Below, in pieces: positions 26,429-34,469 of a DNA stretch of 64,000 bases. The notes beneath the pieces are model-generated. The model saw nothing but the letters and a program-made list of their open reading frames with translations. It had not been told where the DNA came from and searched no databases. Source of the stretch: Ferruginibacter albus (lineage in GTDB: Bacteria; Bacteroidota; Bacteroidia; Chitinophagales; Chitinophagaceae). Location of the stretch: positions 2,878,001-2,942,000 of the forward strand of contig NZ_CP083388.1 of the NCBI RefSeq assembly GCF_020042285.1, read 5' to 3'. The position numbers and the translations under genes were made by a program. Position 1 is the stretch's first letter; each line of letters opens with the position of its first letter.

Positions 26429-27568
26429 CTACAATCGTTGTTGCAAGTTTAAAACCATGTTATTTTTCCATGAAATAAAATCGCCTTCTATAATATGTTT
26501 ACGAGCCTGCTTTACCAGCCATAAATAAAAAGCCAGATTATGTACGCTCGCAATTGTCAATGCCAGTATCTCCTTTGATTTTACCAGGTGACGAAGATAT
26601 GCTTTACTATAATAATTACTCATTTCGCAATCAATTCCATCATCGATCACAGAAAAATCCTTTTCCCATTTTTTATTATCAATATTAATTACACCTTTAG
26701 ACGTAAACAACATAGCATTTCTTCCATTGCGTGTCGGCATCACGCAATCAAACATATCTATTCCCAGTGCAATACATTCCAAAATATTCCACGGAGTGCC
26801 TACGCCCATTAAGTAGCGGGGTTTATCTAGAGGCAGGATATCGGCACATAAAGAAGTAAATTCATACATCATTTCAGTTGGCTCTCCCACACTTAAGCCA
26901 CCAATAGCATTGCCTGCTGCATTTTTAGAAGCTATAAATTCTGCTGATGCAATTCTTAGATCCTTATAGGTACTCCCTTGAACAATAGGAAATAAATTTT
27001 GCGTATAGCCGTACCTGTCAGGTGTGGCATTAAAACGGGTAAAGCACCTGTCTAACCAGCGATGCGTAAGCTCCATACTGTCTTTGGCATATTTATATTC
27101 GCTGGGATAAGGCGGGCATTCATCGAATGCCATAATAATATCGCCGCCAATGCTGCGCTGGATATCCATTACATTTTCAGGAGTAAACAAATGTTTGCTG
27201 CCATCTATATGCGATTGAAAGATCACTCCTTCTTCGGTGATCTTTCTATTGTTAGCCAAAGAAAAAACCTGGTAGCCGCCACTATCTGTCAATATGGGCT
27301 TGTGCCACCCATTGAATTTATGCAGTCCGCCCGAAGTTTCCAGTACATCTAAACCAGGCCGTAAATACAAATGATAGGTATTTCCTAAAATGATTTGTGC
27401 CTGCACATCTGCATTTAACTGTTGTTGTGTTACAGCTTTTACGCTTCCTACCGTTCCTACAGGCATAAATATCGGCGTCTCAATTTCGCCATGATCAGTT
27501 ATGATTTTTCCTGCCCTGGCCTTGGAATCTGTATTGGTATGCTGAAGTTGAAATTGTAAAGAAGACAT
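26429..27568 (-). CDS. tgt: tRNA-guanine(34) transglycosylase (Tgt)
   Basis: A 379-residue enzyme that swaps guanine-34 for preQ1 in the queuosine tRNAs. The catalytic Asp motifs LTDSGGYQVFSLA (~93-105) and MFDCVMPTRNGRNA (~272-285) are intact. The usual zinc motif CxCxxC near residue 315 is degraded: the region reads GIDCEMSNYYSKAYLRHL, keeping only one cysteine, while the downstream His in ASVHNLAFY remains. The protein is otherwise full length. Degraded zinc sites may be common in Bacteroidota Tgt, as I recall it, so loss of function is not implied. Confidence 0.93.
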   Translation of the reverse strand: MSSLQFQLQHTNTDSKARAGKIITDHGEIETPIFMPVGTVGSVKAVTQQQLNADVQAQIILGNTYHLYLRPGLDVLETSGGLHKFNGWHKPILTDSGGYQVFSLANNRKITEEGVIFQSHIDGSKHLFTPENVMDIQRSIGGDIIMAFDECPPYPSEYKYAKDSMELTHRWLDRCFTRFNATPDRYGYTQNLFPIVQGSTYKDLRIASAEFIASKNAAGNAIGGLSVGEPTEMMYEFTSLCADILPLDKPRYLMGVGTPWNILECIALGIDMFDCVMPTRNGRNAMLFTSKGVINIDNKKWEKDFSVIDDGIDCEMSNYYSKAYLRHLVKSKEILALTIASVHNLAFYLWLVKQARKHIIEGDFISWKNNMVLNLQQRL

Positions 27569-27646
27569 AAATTAATTACACAAATTAAACCATCAATTTA
27601 GGATTAGTTATTGGGAATTTAGAATTTTGTTCGACAATGGTATGCT

Positions 27647-27702
27647 GTTCAAGTGAGTGACACAACAATGCTGAACAAAGCCGAAATTGTTGGTAACAAA
27701 AA
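27647..27702 (+). repeat. Dispersed 56-nt element, copy E
   Basis: GTTCAAGTGAGTGACAC, then AACAATG, a variable middle, and GTTGGTAACAAAAA. One base differs from the common core (CACAACAATG). It lies in the divergent gap between tgt and the glycosyltransferase gene, 36 bp upstream of the latter. It is the only copy not 3' of a same-strand gene. CAACAAT and ATTGTTG could pair as a 7-bp stem. Confidence 0.7.
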
Positions 27703-27737
27703 GATAATTTTAGATCGCATACCGCTATTTTTGCGGC

Positions 27738-28859
27738 ATGATGCACCTGCACTGGCAACCAATTCTTTTTTACTGCTTTTGTTTTTTTACTTTTATTCAA
27801 GTGTTGTATTATTTAGTGCTATATGTGCGGCTGGCATTATATAAAACACACAAAAAGGACATTTCACAAACACATCCTGTAACTGTAATTATTTGCGCCA
27901 GGGATGAAGCGGCAAATTTAGCAAAAAATCTGCCCGGTTCTTTATTGCAGCAATATCGTACTACGCACGAGATTATCGTAGTAAATGATAATTCATTTGA
28001 TGACAGCAAATATGTATTGGAAGAATTACAACGCCAGTTTCGCCAATTGAACATTGTTGAATTAAAGCAGGAAGCTAAATTAATTCCGGGAAAAAAATTT
28101 CCTTTAAGCATCGGCATAAAAGCAGCCAAGTATGAAATTGTTTTATTAACAGATGCAGACTGCGTTCCCGCCAGTGAATTATGGATCGACAAAATGCAAC
28201 AAACATTTGACGATGATACGGAGATCGTATTAGGTTACGGCGCTTTTCATAAAACAAAAGGCTTATTAAATAAATTGGTTCGCTGGGAAACCTTTCATAC
28301 TGCTTTGCAATATTTCAGTTATGCATTGGCCGGTATTCCTTACATGGGCGTTGGTAGAAATTTAAGCTATAAAAAAACAATTTTCTTTCGACACAAAGGC
28401 TTTTCGGCGCACAATCATATACCCAGCGGAGATGATGACCTTTTTATTAATATGGCTGCCACTAAAACAAATACTAAAATAAATATCGATAAAGATGCTT
28501 TTACTTTAAGCGCTCCTGTTAAAACATGGAGCCAATGGAAAAAGCAAAAGCAACGCCATTACAGTACAGGAAAATACTATAAGCCAAAGCACAAATTTCT
28601 ATTAGGGGCATACAGCTTTTCACAATTTGTATTTTATCCGCTGCTGGCTGCCTCTTTAATTTTTTATTGCTGGCAATTGGCATTAATAGTTTTTGGCGTT
28701 CGCTTTTTGATACAGGCAATTGTTTTATACCCCGCAATGAAAAAACTAAATGAACAGGACCTCTACCCTGCTTTTCTTTTCTTTGATATATGGATGTTTT
28801 TTTATTACCTCATCTTTGCAGCATCTATTGTAAAAAAGCCTAAGCAATCGTGGAAATAG
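27738..28859 (+). CDS. Glycosyltransferase family 2 with membrane helices
   Basis: A 373-residue protein with one N-terminal hydrophobic segment (~8-28), a GT2 catalytic domain, and two to three C-terminal helices (~295-365). GT2 motifs are VIICARDEAANL (~50), VVNDNSFDDS (~80), and LTDADC (DxD-like, ~135). It is a processive or envelope-associated glycosyltransferase in the inner membrane. The start is ATG 27738, with a second ATG directly after it. It overlaps rsmG by 10 bp, so the two are cotranscribed. The acceptor is unknown. Confidence 0.85.
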   Translation: MMHLHWQPILFYCFCFFTFIQVLYYLVLYVRLALYKTHKKDISQTHPVTVIICARDEAANLAKNLPGSLLQQYRTTHEIIVVNDNSFDDSKYVLEELQRQFRQLNIVELKQEAKLIPGKKFPLSIGIKAAKYEIVLLTDADCVPASELWIDKMQQTFDDDTEIVLGYGAFHKTKGLLNKLVRWETFHTALQYFSYALAGIPYMGVGRNLSYKKTIFFRHKGFSAHNHIPSGDDDLFINMAATKTNTKINIDKDAFTLSAPVKTWSQWKKQKQRHYSTGKYYKPKHKFLLGAYSFSQFVFYPLLAASLIFYCWQLALIVFGVRFLIQAIVLYPAMKKLNEQDLYPAFLFFDIWMFFYYLIFAASIVKKPKQSWK

Positions 28860-29470
28860 TTTTAAAATATTTTGATGACTTTTCTGAAACACAGCTTCAG
28901 CAATTTGCTGCATTAAAAGATCTGTATACTGAATGGAATGAAAAAATAAATGTGATCTCCCGCAAAGACATCGATAACTTTTATGAGCATCATGTGCTAC
29001 ACTCTCTGGCAATTGCAACACAATTTGATTTTACCCCGGGCATGCAAATAATGGACCTGGGTTGTGGTGGTGGTTTTCCCGGCGTACCATTAGCAATATT
29101 TTTTCCTGATGTTCATTTTCATTTGGTTGACAGTATTCAAAAAAAACTAAAAGTAATAGATGCCGTTGCTGCTGCTACCAACATAAAAAACATCACTACT
29201 CAACATACCCGTGTGGAAGATATTAAAGATAAAAAGTTTGATATAGTGGTTTCAAGAGCAGTTGCGCCCTTAAAAGATTTATGGAACTGGAGCAAGCCTT
29301 TGCTCAAAAAAAACAATACCTCTACCTCTGGCTTAATATGTTTAAAAGGAGGCGATCTTTCTAAAGAAATTGCCGAAAGCGGTTGCAAACCACTGATCTG
29401 GGAGCTTGAAAGCCTATATACAGAAGCATTTTTCAAGGAAAAGTATATGTTACAGGTTCCACTTAAGTAG
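28850..29470 (+). CDS. rsmG: 16S rRNA (guanine527-N7)-methyltransferase
   Basis: A 206-residue RsmG (GidB) that methylates G527 of 16S rRNA using S-adenosylmethionine. The SAM-binding motif DLGCGGGFPGVPLAI (~65-79) and the VSRAVAPL segment (~133) are typical. It starts with GTG inside the end of the GT2 gene, a 10-bp overlap, which suggests translational coupling. The length is normal. The downstream gene is about 130 bp away. Confidence 0.95.
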   Translation: MEIVLKYFDDFSETQLQQFAALKDLYTEWNEKINVISRKDIDNFYEHHVLHSLAIATQFDFTPGMQIMDLGCGGGFPGVPLAIFFPDVHFHLVDSIQKKLKVIDAVAAATNIKNITTQHTRVEDIKDKKFDIVVSRAVAPLKDLWNWSKPLLKKNNTSTSGLICLKGGDLSKEIAESGCKPLIWELESLYTEAFFKEKYMLQVPLK

Positions 29471-29603
29471 ATGTTTTTCTACACAACAATGAAAGTTATC
29501 GCTACACATATAAAGTAAATCATCTATTCCCTATGTGTTGACTTATTTGTCAATTTGCATATTCGTTTTTAACGAAGAGCTATTGCACAAATATTCAATA
29601 TCT

Positions 29604-30041
29604 ATGAATTTCGAACTAACCCAAATTTCTTCGACAGAAGAAAAGAATGAACACAATCTGCATCGATTGGTGAGCAAAATACTTCAATCCTATTTACCTA
29701 TTGCTACCGATAAAAAAACGTTATTGGTAAATGATATCGATGAGAAGATAGTGGCTAATATTAATGGAACGCATCTTTCTGGCGTCATTGATTCTATTAT
29801 CAATATGCTCATCATAAATTCCGAGAACAATTGCATCTGGCTTACTGCCAAAAGATTCCATGATGTGGTATTGATACATGCCAAGAACAATAAACCATTT
29901 GATGTTTATTTAAATAAAAGAGAAATAGAAAAATTGCAGGATATTGCCCAAAAAGCAGGAGGCTGTATTTCTATAAATGTACATACCATTGGGAATACTA
30001 CCATTGTTTTTAGCTTTGTAAACTTAGCTGTTGCAGCTTAA
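29604..30041 (+). CDS. Isolated HATPase-like domain protein
   Basis: A ~145-residue protein without a signal or helices. Its order of segments resembles a histidine-kinase ATPase domain: a position matching the N-box (IINMLIINSENNCIWLTA, ~67-84), a central segment, and a C-terminal GGCISINVHTIGNTTIVFSF (~119-138) matching the GGxIxVxSxxGxGTTxxF end. The N-box Asn, G1 and G2 glycines are weak, and there is no dimerisation or H-box domain. I infer a degenerate stand-alone ATPase-fold protein. The ATG at 29604 is preferred to a GTG upstream. It overlaps the next gene's stop convergently. Confidence 0.55.
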   Translation: MNFELTQISSTEEKNEHNLHRLVSKILQSYLPIATDKKTLLVNDIDEKIVANINGTHLSGVIDSIINMLIINSENNCIWLTAKRFHDVVLIHAKNNKPFDVYLNKREIEKLQDIAQKAGGCISINVHTIGNTTIVFSFVNLAVAA

Positions 30042-30565
30042 AAGAATTTCCAAAACCATAGATCTGTTTGCGGGGTATTGCCAATCGGGAAATCGTGTCT
30101 GTAACCCGAATCTATAAAGCCATACTTACCATAAAATTTTTGCGCTCTAAAATTAAATTCCCATACGCCGAGCCACGCAGCTTCGTATTTATTGCTAACT
30201 GCATGATCCAAAAACAATCCCATTAATTGTTGTGCAATTCCTTTTCCGTGAAATTTTTTTTGAATATACAATCGCTTTAATTCTATTGCCTTCCATTTAT
30301 TTATTTGCGGAAAGCTTTCATCATCTTGTTTAAAGCGGATATACCCTGCAGGAGCATTATCGATCATCGCAAAAAAATTGAAACTATCCTTTTCTTCCAA
30401 TTCTTTTGTTATTTGCACAACATTAAAATATTGTTCCAGGAAACCCTGCATATCTTCTTCTGTACAGGTTCCGGTAAATGTATCATAAAAGGTTTGTTTT
30501 GCTAAAGCAGATAAAACTTCAGCGTCGGTAACTTCTATTTTTTGTATGATGATATTATTCGTCAA
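30038..30565 (-). CDS. GNAT family N-acetyltransferase
   Basis: A 175-residue acetyltransferase. The acetyl-CoA binding motif A is visible as LYIQKKFHGKGIAQQLM (~93-110), followed by the WLGVWEFNFRAQKFYGKYGF motif B region (~136-155). The pattern resembles the PaiA-like spermidine acetyltransferase group, but the substrate is not certain. The start is a TTG at 30565, with no in-frame ATG just upstream. Its stop overlaps that of the converging HATPase-like gene by 3 bp. Confidence 0.85.
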   Translation of the reverse strand: MTNNIIIQKIEVTDAEVLSALAKQTFYDTFTGTCTEEDMQGFLEQYFNVVQITKELEEKDSFNFFAMIDNAPAGYIRFKQDDESFPQINKWKAIELKRLYIQKKFHGKGIAQQLMGLFLDHAVSNKYEAAWLGVWEFNFRAQKFYGKYGFIDSGYRHDFPIGNTPQTDLWFWKFF

Positions 30566-30590
30566 TCGTGAAACGTAAGAGGTTAATGGC

Positions 30591-30645
30591 GAGAAGTCTA
30601 TAGAGAAAGATAAAATATATAATCACATTCTACGATTGACTTCTC
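30591..30645. repeat. Inverted repeat in intergenic gap
   Basis: GAGAAGTCTAT (30591-30601) pairs with ATTGACTTCTC (30635-30645) at 10 of 11 positions across a 33-nt AT-rich loop. It lies between the M1 peptidase stop and the acetyltransferase start. It is possibly a dispersed hairpin remnant. Confidence 0.4.
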
Positions 30646-30651
30646 ACGTTA

Positions 30652-32586
30652 TTACCATTTTAACTCTAATAAATTATTTTTCCTGTCCACATCCGCCATT
30701 CGTTTAGAAGGATCGATCTCAACCTTTCTAATATTGGTTAAACGCTGTTTTATTTCAACAACATAGGTTGGATGGGTCCAACGCCATTCATCATGTACAA
30801 TCCTTGTTTCTTTTGCATTTTCATTTGGCTTTTCGCCGAACATTAGATTTAACGGAATGTAATGCACTTCTGAAGAACCATCTTTAAATGTCAATTGCAA
30901 ATCTATCGGCATTGGCATTAACCCAATTCTTTTTAAACGGATTTTAGTTACACCATTTTCTTCCCATAAACTATCAATAGAATAATTGATCGTTTTGGTA
31001 GTGCTGCACCAATATTCTTTGTACCAGTCCAATTTAATATCACTGACATTTTCGGCTATACGTACAAAATCATCTGCGTTTGGATGTTTGAATCGCCATT
31101 GCTTATAATATTCCAATAAAATTTTATCCCGCACGGGAGCTCCAACAATGTAACCCAATTGTTCTAAGAACATTTCTCCTTTGCAATAAGATGCAATGCT
31201 GTATGCATAGTTAGTATTGAAATGATCGGCATGAGTGGTCAACGGTTCTTCAAACCCGCTTTTTTCTAATTGAAAATAGCCTGCATATCCATCGCAATGA
31301 TCATCAGGCAACATGCTTAACAGGTCTTTTAAATTATTATTTTCGGGATCTTGCTTTAATGCATCTTTATATTCATCAATAGAAGCATGCCCCGTGTAAA
31401 ATTTCATTACCAAATTTTCCGCATAGCTTGTAAAACCTTCGTCCATCCAGGCATACATGCTTTCATTCGTTCCCAACATCATCTGGAACCAGCTGTGCAT
31501 CCATTCATGAAAAGCGCCATCCAATCCCGGTCCTACCAGCAATGTTGCCATTGGATATTCCATGCCGCCATCACCGCCTTGTATAAAAGAGTAAACAGGA
31601 TAAGGATATTTACCAAACGTTTTTTCAATAAACGGCAACACTTTTACTGCAGCATCTGCCAATGTTGTCCATTGTGCATCATTGTCTTTATCTTTTGGTT
31701 TATTCTTATAGATAACGTTAATAATGGGACCTCCGGCATAGGTTTTACGTACCAAATGAATATAATCAGGATCAGCAGCCCAAACAAAATCATGAATATT
31801 GCTACCGGTAAAATGCCAAATTCGTGTATCCTTTTCCGTTGGTTTCAGATCTGAGTTTGGTACATCATATCCCCACCCTATTTCATTGGCATTCTGTAAT
31901 GTTCCTGTTGCACCTAATTTATATGTTTTATCTATATTGACAGTAACATCGTAATCTCCCCAAACACCATAAAATTCTCTGGCAACGTAAGGAGTAGGAT
32001 GCCATCCTTCATAATCGTATTCGCACATTTTAGGATACCATTGACTCATGCTGTAACGAACCCCGGTAGTAGGATTATCTCTTCCGCTGCGACGAATTTG
32101 TAAAGGAACCTGGCATTTAAAAGCTACGTCAAATACTACTTTTGACCTGGGTAAAATAGGCTGCGCAAGATCTACTTCTAAAATTGTTTCGTGATATTTT
32201 AATGATTGCAAAATGCCATTCATTTTTAATGATACTACAGAATCATACCCGATTTCGTCAGGTGTAAGGTTTACGATCCTGTCCCTAACTCTATTATCCC
32301 AATCAGGACGCTTTTGATTGATCATTATTTTACCTAACTCACGGCTACGCACATCCATACTGCTGTTTGGCTGAAATGCATTCCAGTATAAATGATAAAA
32401 CACTTTCTTTAAGGTATCAGGAGAATTGTTGGTATACTCTAATTGTTGCTTGCCTGTAAAGCGATTCGTAGTAACATTCACATCCACATTCATTGTATAT
32501 TTTACATGTTGCTGCCAACGATCGGGCTGAGCAAACGCTACAACGTTACATAGAGCAAGCAACGAAAGAAAAAATTCTTTTTTCAT
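30652..32586 (-). CDS. M1 family metallopeptidase
   Basis: A 644-residue exported aminopeptidase-like protein with a signal peptide (~1-19). The zinc site is complete: HEWMH at residue ~362, with a second-ligand Glu after 18 residues (AWMDEGF). GGMEYPMATLL takes the place of the GxMEN exopeptidase motif. The N-terminal beta domain (~20-240) is typical of M1 enzymes. The protein probably trims peptides in the periplasm or at the surface. It follows rsmI by 12 bp on the same strand and may be in its operon. Confidence 0.93.
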   Translation of the reverse strand: MKKEFFLSLLALCNVVAFAQPDRWQQHVKYTMNVDVNVTTNRFTGKQQLEYTNNSPDTLKKVFYHLYWNAFQPNSSMDVRSRELGKIMINQKRPDWDNRVRDRIVNLTPDEIGYDSVVSLKMNGILQSLKYHETILEVDLAQPILPRSKVVFDVAFKCQVPLQIRRSGRDNPTTGVRYSMSQWYPKMCEYDYEGWHPTPYVAREFYGVWGDYDVTVNIDKTYKLGATGTLQNANEIGWGYDVPNSDLKPTEKDTRIWHFTGSNIHDFVWAADPDYIHLVRKTYAGGPIINVIYKNKPKDKDNDAQWTTLADAAVKVLPFIEKTFGKYPYPVYSFIQGGDGGMEYPMATLLVGPGLDGAFHEWMHSWFQMMLGTNESMYAWMDEGFTSYAENLVMKFYTGHASIDEYKDALKQDPENNNLKDLLSMLPDDHCDGYAGYFQLEKSGFEEPLTTHADHFNTNYAYSIASYCKGEMFLEQLGYIVGAPVRDKILLEYYKQWRFKHPNADDFVRIAENVSDIKLDWYKEYWCSTTKTINYSIDSLWEENGVTKIRLKRIGLMPMPIDLQLTFKDGSSEVHYIPLNLMFGEKPNENAKETRIVHDEWRWTHPTYVVEIKQRLTNIRKVEIDPSKRMADVDRKNNLLELKW

Positions 32587-32598
32587 CTTATTATTATT

Positions 32599-33264
32599 TT
32601 ATTTTCCTGCAACAACAATTACGATTTCGCCTTTTACAGTTTTACTGTTAAAGTAATCACAGACCTGTTGCAAAGTACCTCGTTTATTTTCTTCAAATTT
32701 TTTTGTGAGCTCCCTGCTAACACAGCATTGGCGTTCTGCACCAAAGTATTCTATAAAATCATGTAAGGTTTTAACCAATCGCATCGGGCTTTCATAAAAC
32801 ACCATCGTTCTTTCTTCTTCTGTAAGATTTTTTAAAAAAGTTTGTCTTCCTTTTTTTAATGGAAGAAATCCTTCAAAACAAAAATTATTTATGGGTAGTC
32901 CGCTATTTACCAATGCCGGCACAAATGCCGTAGCTCCGGGTAAACATTCTACTTCAATATTATTTTTGATACATTCCCTTACTAATAAAAAAGCGGGATC
33001 ACTAATCCCCGGCGTGCCAGCATCTGTAAGCAATGCCATTGTTTTACCGGCTTGCAATTGCTCAATTAAATGTTGTAAAACTTTATGCTCGTTGTGCTGG
33101 TGATAAGGCGTGATGGGCTTTTGTATTTGATAATGCTGCAATAATACAGAAGAGGTCCGGGTATCTTCTGCCAAAAGAAGGTCGGCTGTTTTTAATGTAT
33201 CAATTGCACGAAAAGTTATATCAGCTAAATTACCTATTGGAGATGGAACAAGATAGAGTTTCAT
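32599..33264 (-). CDS. rsmI: 16S rRNA (cytidine1402-2'-O)-methyltransferase
   Basis: A 221-residue tetrapyrrole-methylase-fold enzyme that 2'-O-methylates C1402 of 16S rRNA. The family motifs are SPIGNLADITFRA at the N-terminus, AEDTRTSSVLLQHY (~34-47), and TDAGTPGISDPAFLL (~82-96). The C-terminal GEIVIVVAG is typical. It is slightly shorter than E. coli RsmI (286 aa), as is common in Bacteroidota. A second, more diverged family member is at 45954. Confidence 0.93.
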   Translation of the reverse strand: MKLYLVPSPIGNLADITFRAIDTLKTADLLLAEDTRTSSVLLQHYQIQKPITPYHQHNEHKVLQHLIEQLQAGKTMALLTDAGTPGISDPAFLLVRECIKNNIEVECLPGATAFVPALVNSGLPINNFCFEGFLPLKKGRQTFLKNLTEEERTMVFYESPMRLVKTLHDFIEYFGAERQCCVSRELTKKFEENKRGTLQQVCDYFNSKTVKGEIVIVVAGK

Positions 33265-33279
33265 ATGCTGATGTAAATG

Positions 33280-33337
33280 GAACGCTGATTTTTATGATCT
33301 ATCATGATCATCTGCTCTATCTGCATTATCAGCGTTC
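33280..33337. repeat. Perfect inverted repeat, 10-bp arms
   Basis: GAACGCTGAT (33280-33289) and ATCAGCGTTC (33328-33337) are exact inverted arms with a 38-nt centre that contains a smaller ATGATCAT palindrome. It lies between purS and rsmI. It resembles the hairpin-like dispersed repeats I know from many bacterial genomes. Confidence 0.55.
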
Positions 33338-33357
33338 TATCGTAATACTTTATTATT

Positions 33358-33603
33358 TTAGCTGATCGATACTTCGAACATTTCCATTACCGGGTTTGCC
33401 AATAGTTTTTTAGCGGCTTCTTCTGCAGTTGCCTTTGCACTGTCGGCTGAAGCGGCTTCTATTTGCAAAACAATATTTTTACCGATGCGTACATCCTGAA
33501 CATTGTTTAAACCCAAATTATCTAATCCGCTTTTTACAGCTTTTCCCTGTGGGTCTAATAATTCTTTTAGCGGCATTACTTTTATCTGTGCAGTAAAGGT
33601 CAT
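33358..33603 (-). CDS. purS: Phosphoribosylformylglycinamidine synthase subunit PurS
   Basis: An 81-residue PurS, the small subunit that bridges PurL and PurQ and helps channel ammonia. The fold starts FTAQIKVMPLKELLDPQGKAV, with the conserved PQGKAV at ~18-23 and a VRIGKNI segment (~41). Its presence fits the small-type PurL encoded at 17778, 15 kb away. It overlaps the pssA stop by 4 bp, so pssA and purS are cotranscribed, an unusual pairing. Confidence 0.92.
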   Translation of the reverse strand: MTFTAQIKVMPLKELLDPQGKAVKSGLDNLGLNNVQDVRIGKNIVLQIEAASADSAKATAEEAAKKLLANPVMEMFEVSIS

Positions 33604-34373
33604 GTTGATTGTTTGTTTTTAAAGAGCAAAGATAAAATAATGTAAGCAATGAAAATAACCGGAATTGCCAGCCACCTCAACAATAATACGGCAACTATTC
33701 CCAATGCTATTAATATAAATTGAGGCTGGTTATTTTTAAAGGAGAAATTTTTAAATTTTAATGCTAATAAAGGCAGATTGCTGACCATGAGCCAGCTTAC
33801 TACAATTATTACCGAATATAAAAACCATTTGTTGATAAGCCATTCGTTTATGTTGATGAAACCGGAAGGAAAGTGCAATATCAACGGAAAGGATGCTATC
33901 AATAACCCAACTGCTGGAGTTGGCACACCTTTAAAGCCGTATTGTTGTGTTGTGTCTATATTGAATTTTGCCAGGCGGTATGCTGCCGCACAACTAATTA
34001 AAAATGCGGGTAATAATAGAAAAATGGACACATCCAATCCCATTTCTTCCTGGGCATAGCTCATTCGCAATAATTGATACACTATTACTCCCGGTGCTAC
34101 ACCAAAGCTTACTACATCCGCCAATGAATCTAACTGCTTGCCCATTTCTGAAGTTGCCTTAAATAAACGAGCTACAAAGCCATCCAAAAAATCTACAACA
34201 GCTGCAAAAAATAATAGAAGCGCGGCTACTGATAAATTTTCAGGAATATTGAAACTGCTGGCAAATTCATCATTTGTATATATTAATACACTTTGCGTTT
34301 GTAATGCAAATACAATTGCCACAGCACCCAGAAATAAATTGGTGAGCGTAAAAAGATTGGGAATTTGTTTCAT
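33600..34373 (-). CDS. pssA: CDP-diacylglycerol-serine O-phosphatidyltransferase
   Basis: A 257-residue membrane enzyme that makes phosphatidylserine from CDP-diacylglycerol and serine, the precursor of phosphatidylethanolamine. The CDP-alcohol phosphotransferase motif DGFVAR, then eight residues to G, then D-x3-D, is complete (~64-87). About seven hydrophobic segments run along the protein. It overlaps purS by 4 bp downstream. The upstream gap holds no clear promoter. Confidence 0.95.
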   Translation of the reverse strand: MKQIPNLFTLTNLFLGAVAIVFALQTQSVLIYTNDEFASSFNIPENLSVAALLLFFAAVVDFLDGFVARLFKATSEMGKQLDSLADVVSFGVAPGVIVYQLLRMSYAQEEMGLDVSIFLLLPAFLISCAAAYRLAKFNIDTTQQYGFKGVPTPAVGLLIASFPLILHFPSGFININEWLINKWFLYSVIIVVSWLMVSNLPLLALKFKNFSFKNNQPQFILIALGIVAVLLLRWLAIPVIFIAYIILSLLFKNKQST

Positions 34374-34469
34374 TTATTTATGAATAAGAAGCAAGATAAT
34401 GGATATTTGATTAACGTAACTGTTGCCAACAAATGTGACGAGTTCTTGACGGAAACGAATTTACTATTT

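Noticed and set aside
27653..27844. Reading frame beginning Met-Ser-Asp-Thr-Thr-Met across copy E.
   Set aside because: It overlaps the glycosyltransferase start in another frame, and other copies of the element do not keep the frame.
29475..29508. Possible sixth copy of the dispersed element after rsmG (ACACAACAATG then GCTACACATA).
   Set aside because: Only the core 10 bases match well, the middle is 12 nt shorter and the GAGTGA and TTGTAAC parts are missing.
34400..34455. Possible diverged copy of the dispersed element on the minus strand (TCAAG...TTGTTGGCAACAG).
   Set aside because: The core CACAACGATG is not present and the spacing differs.
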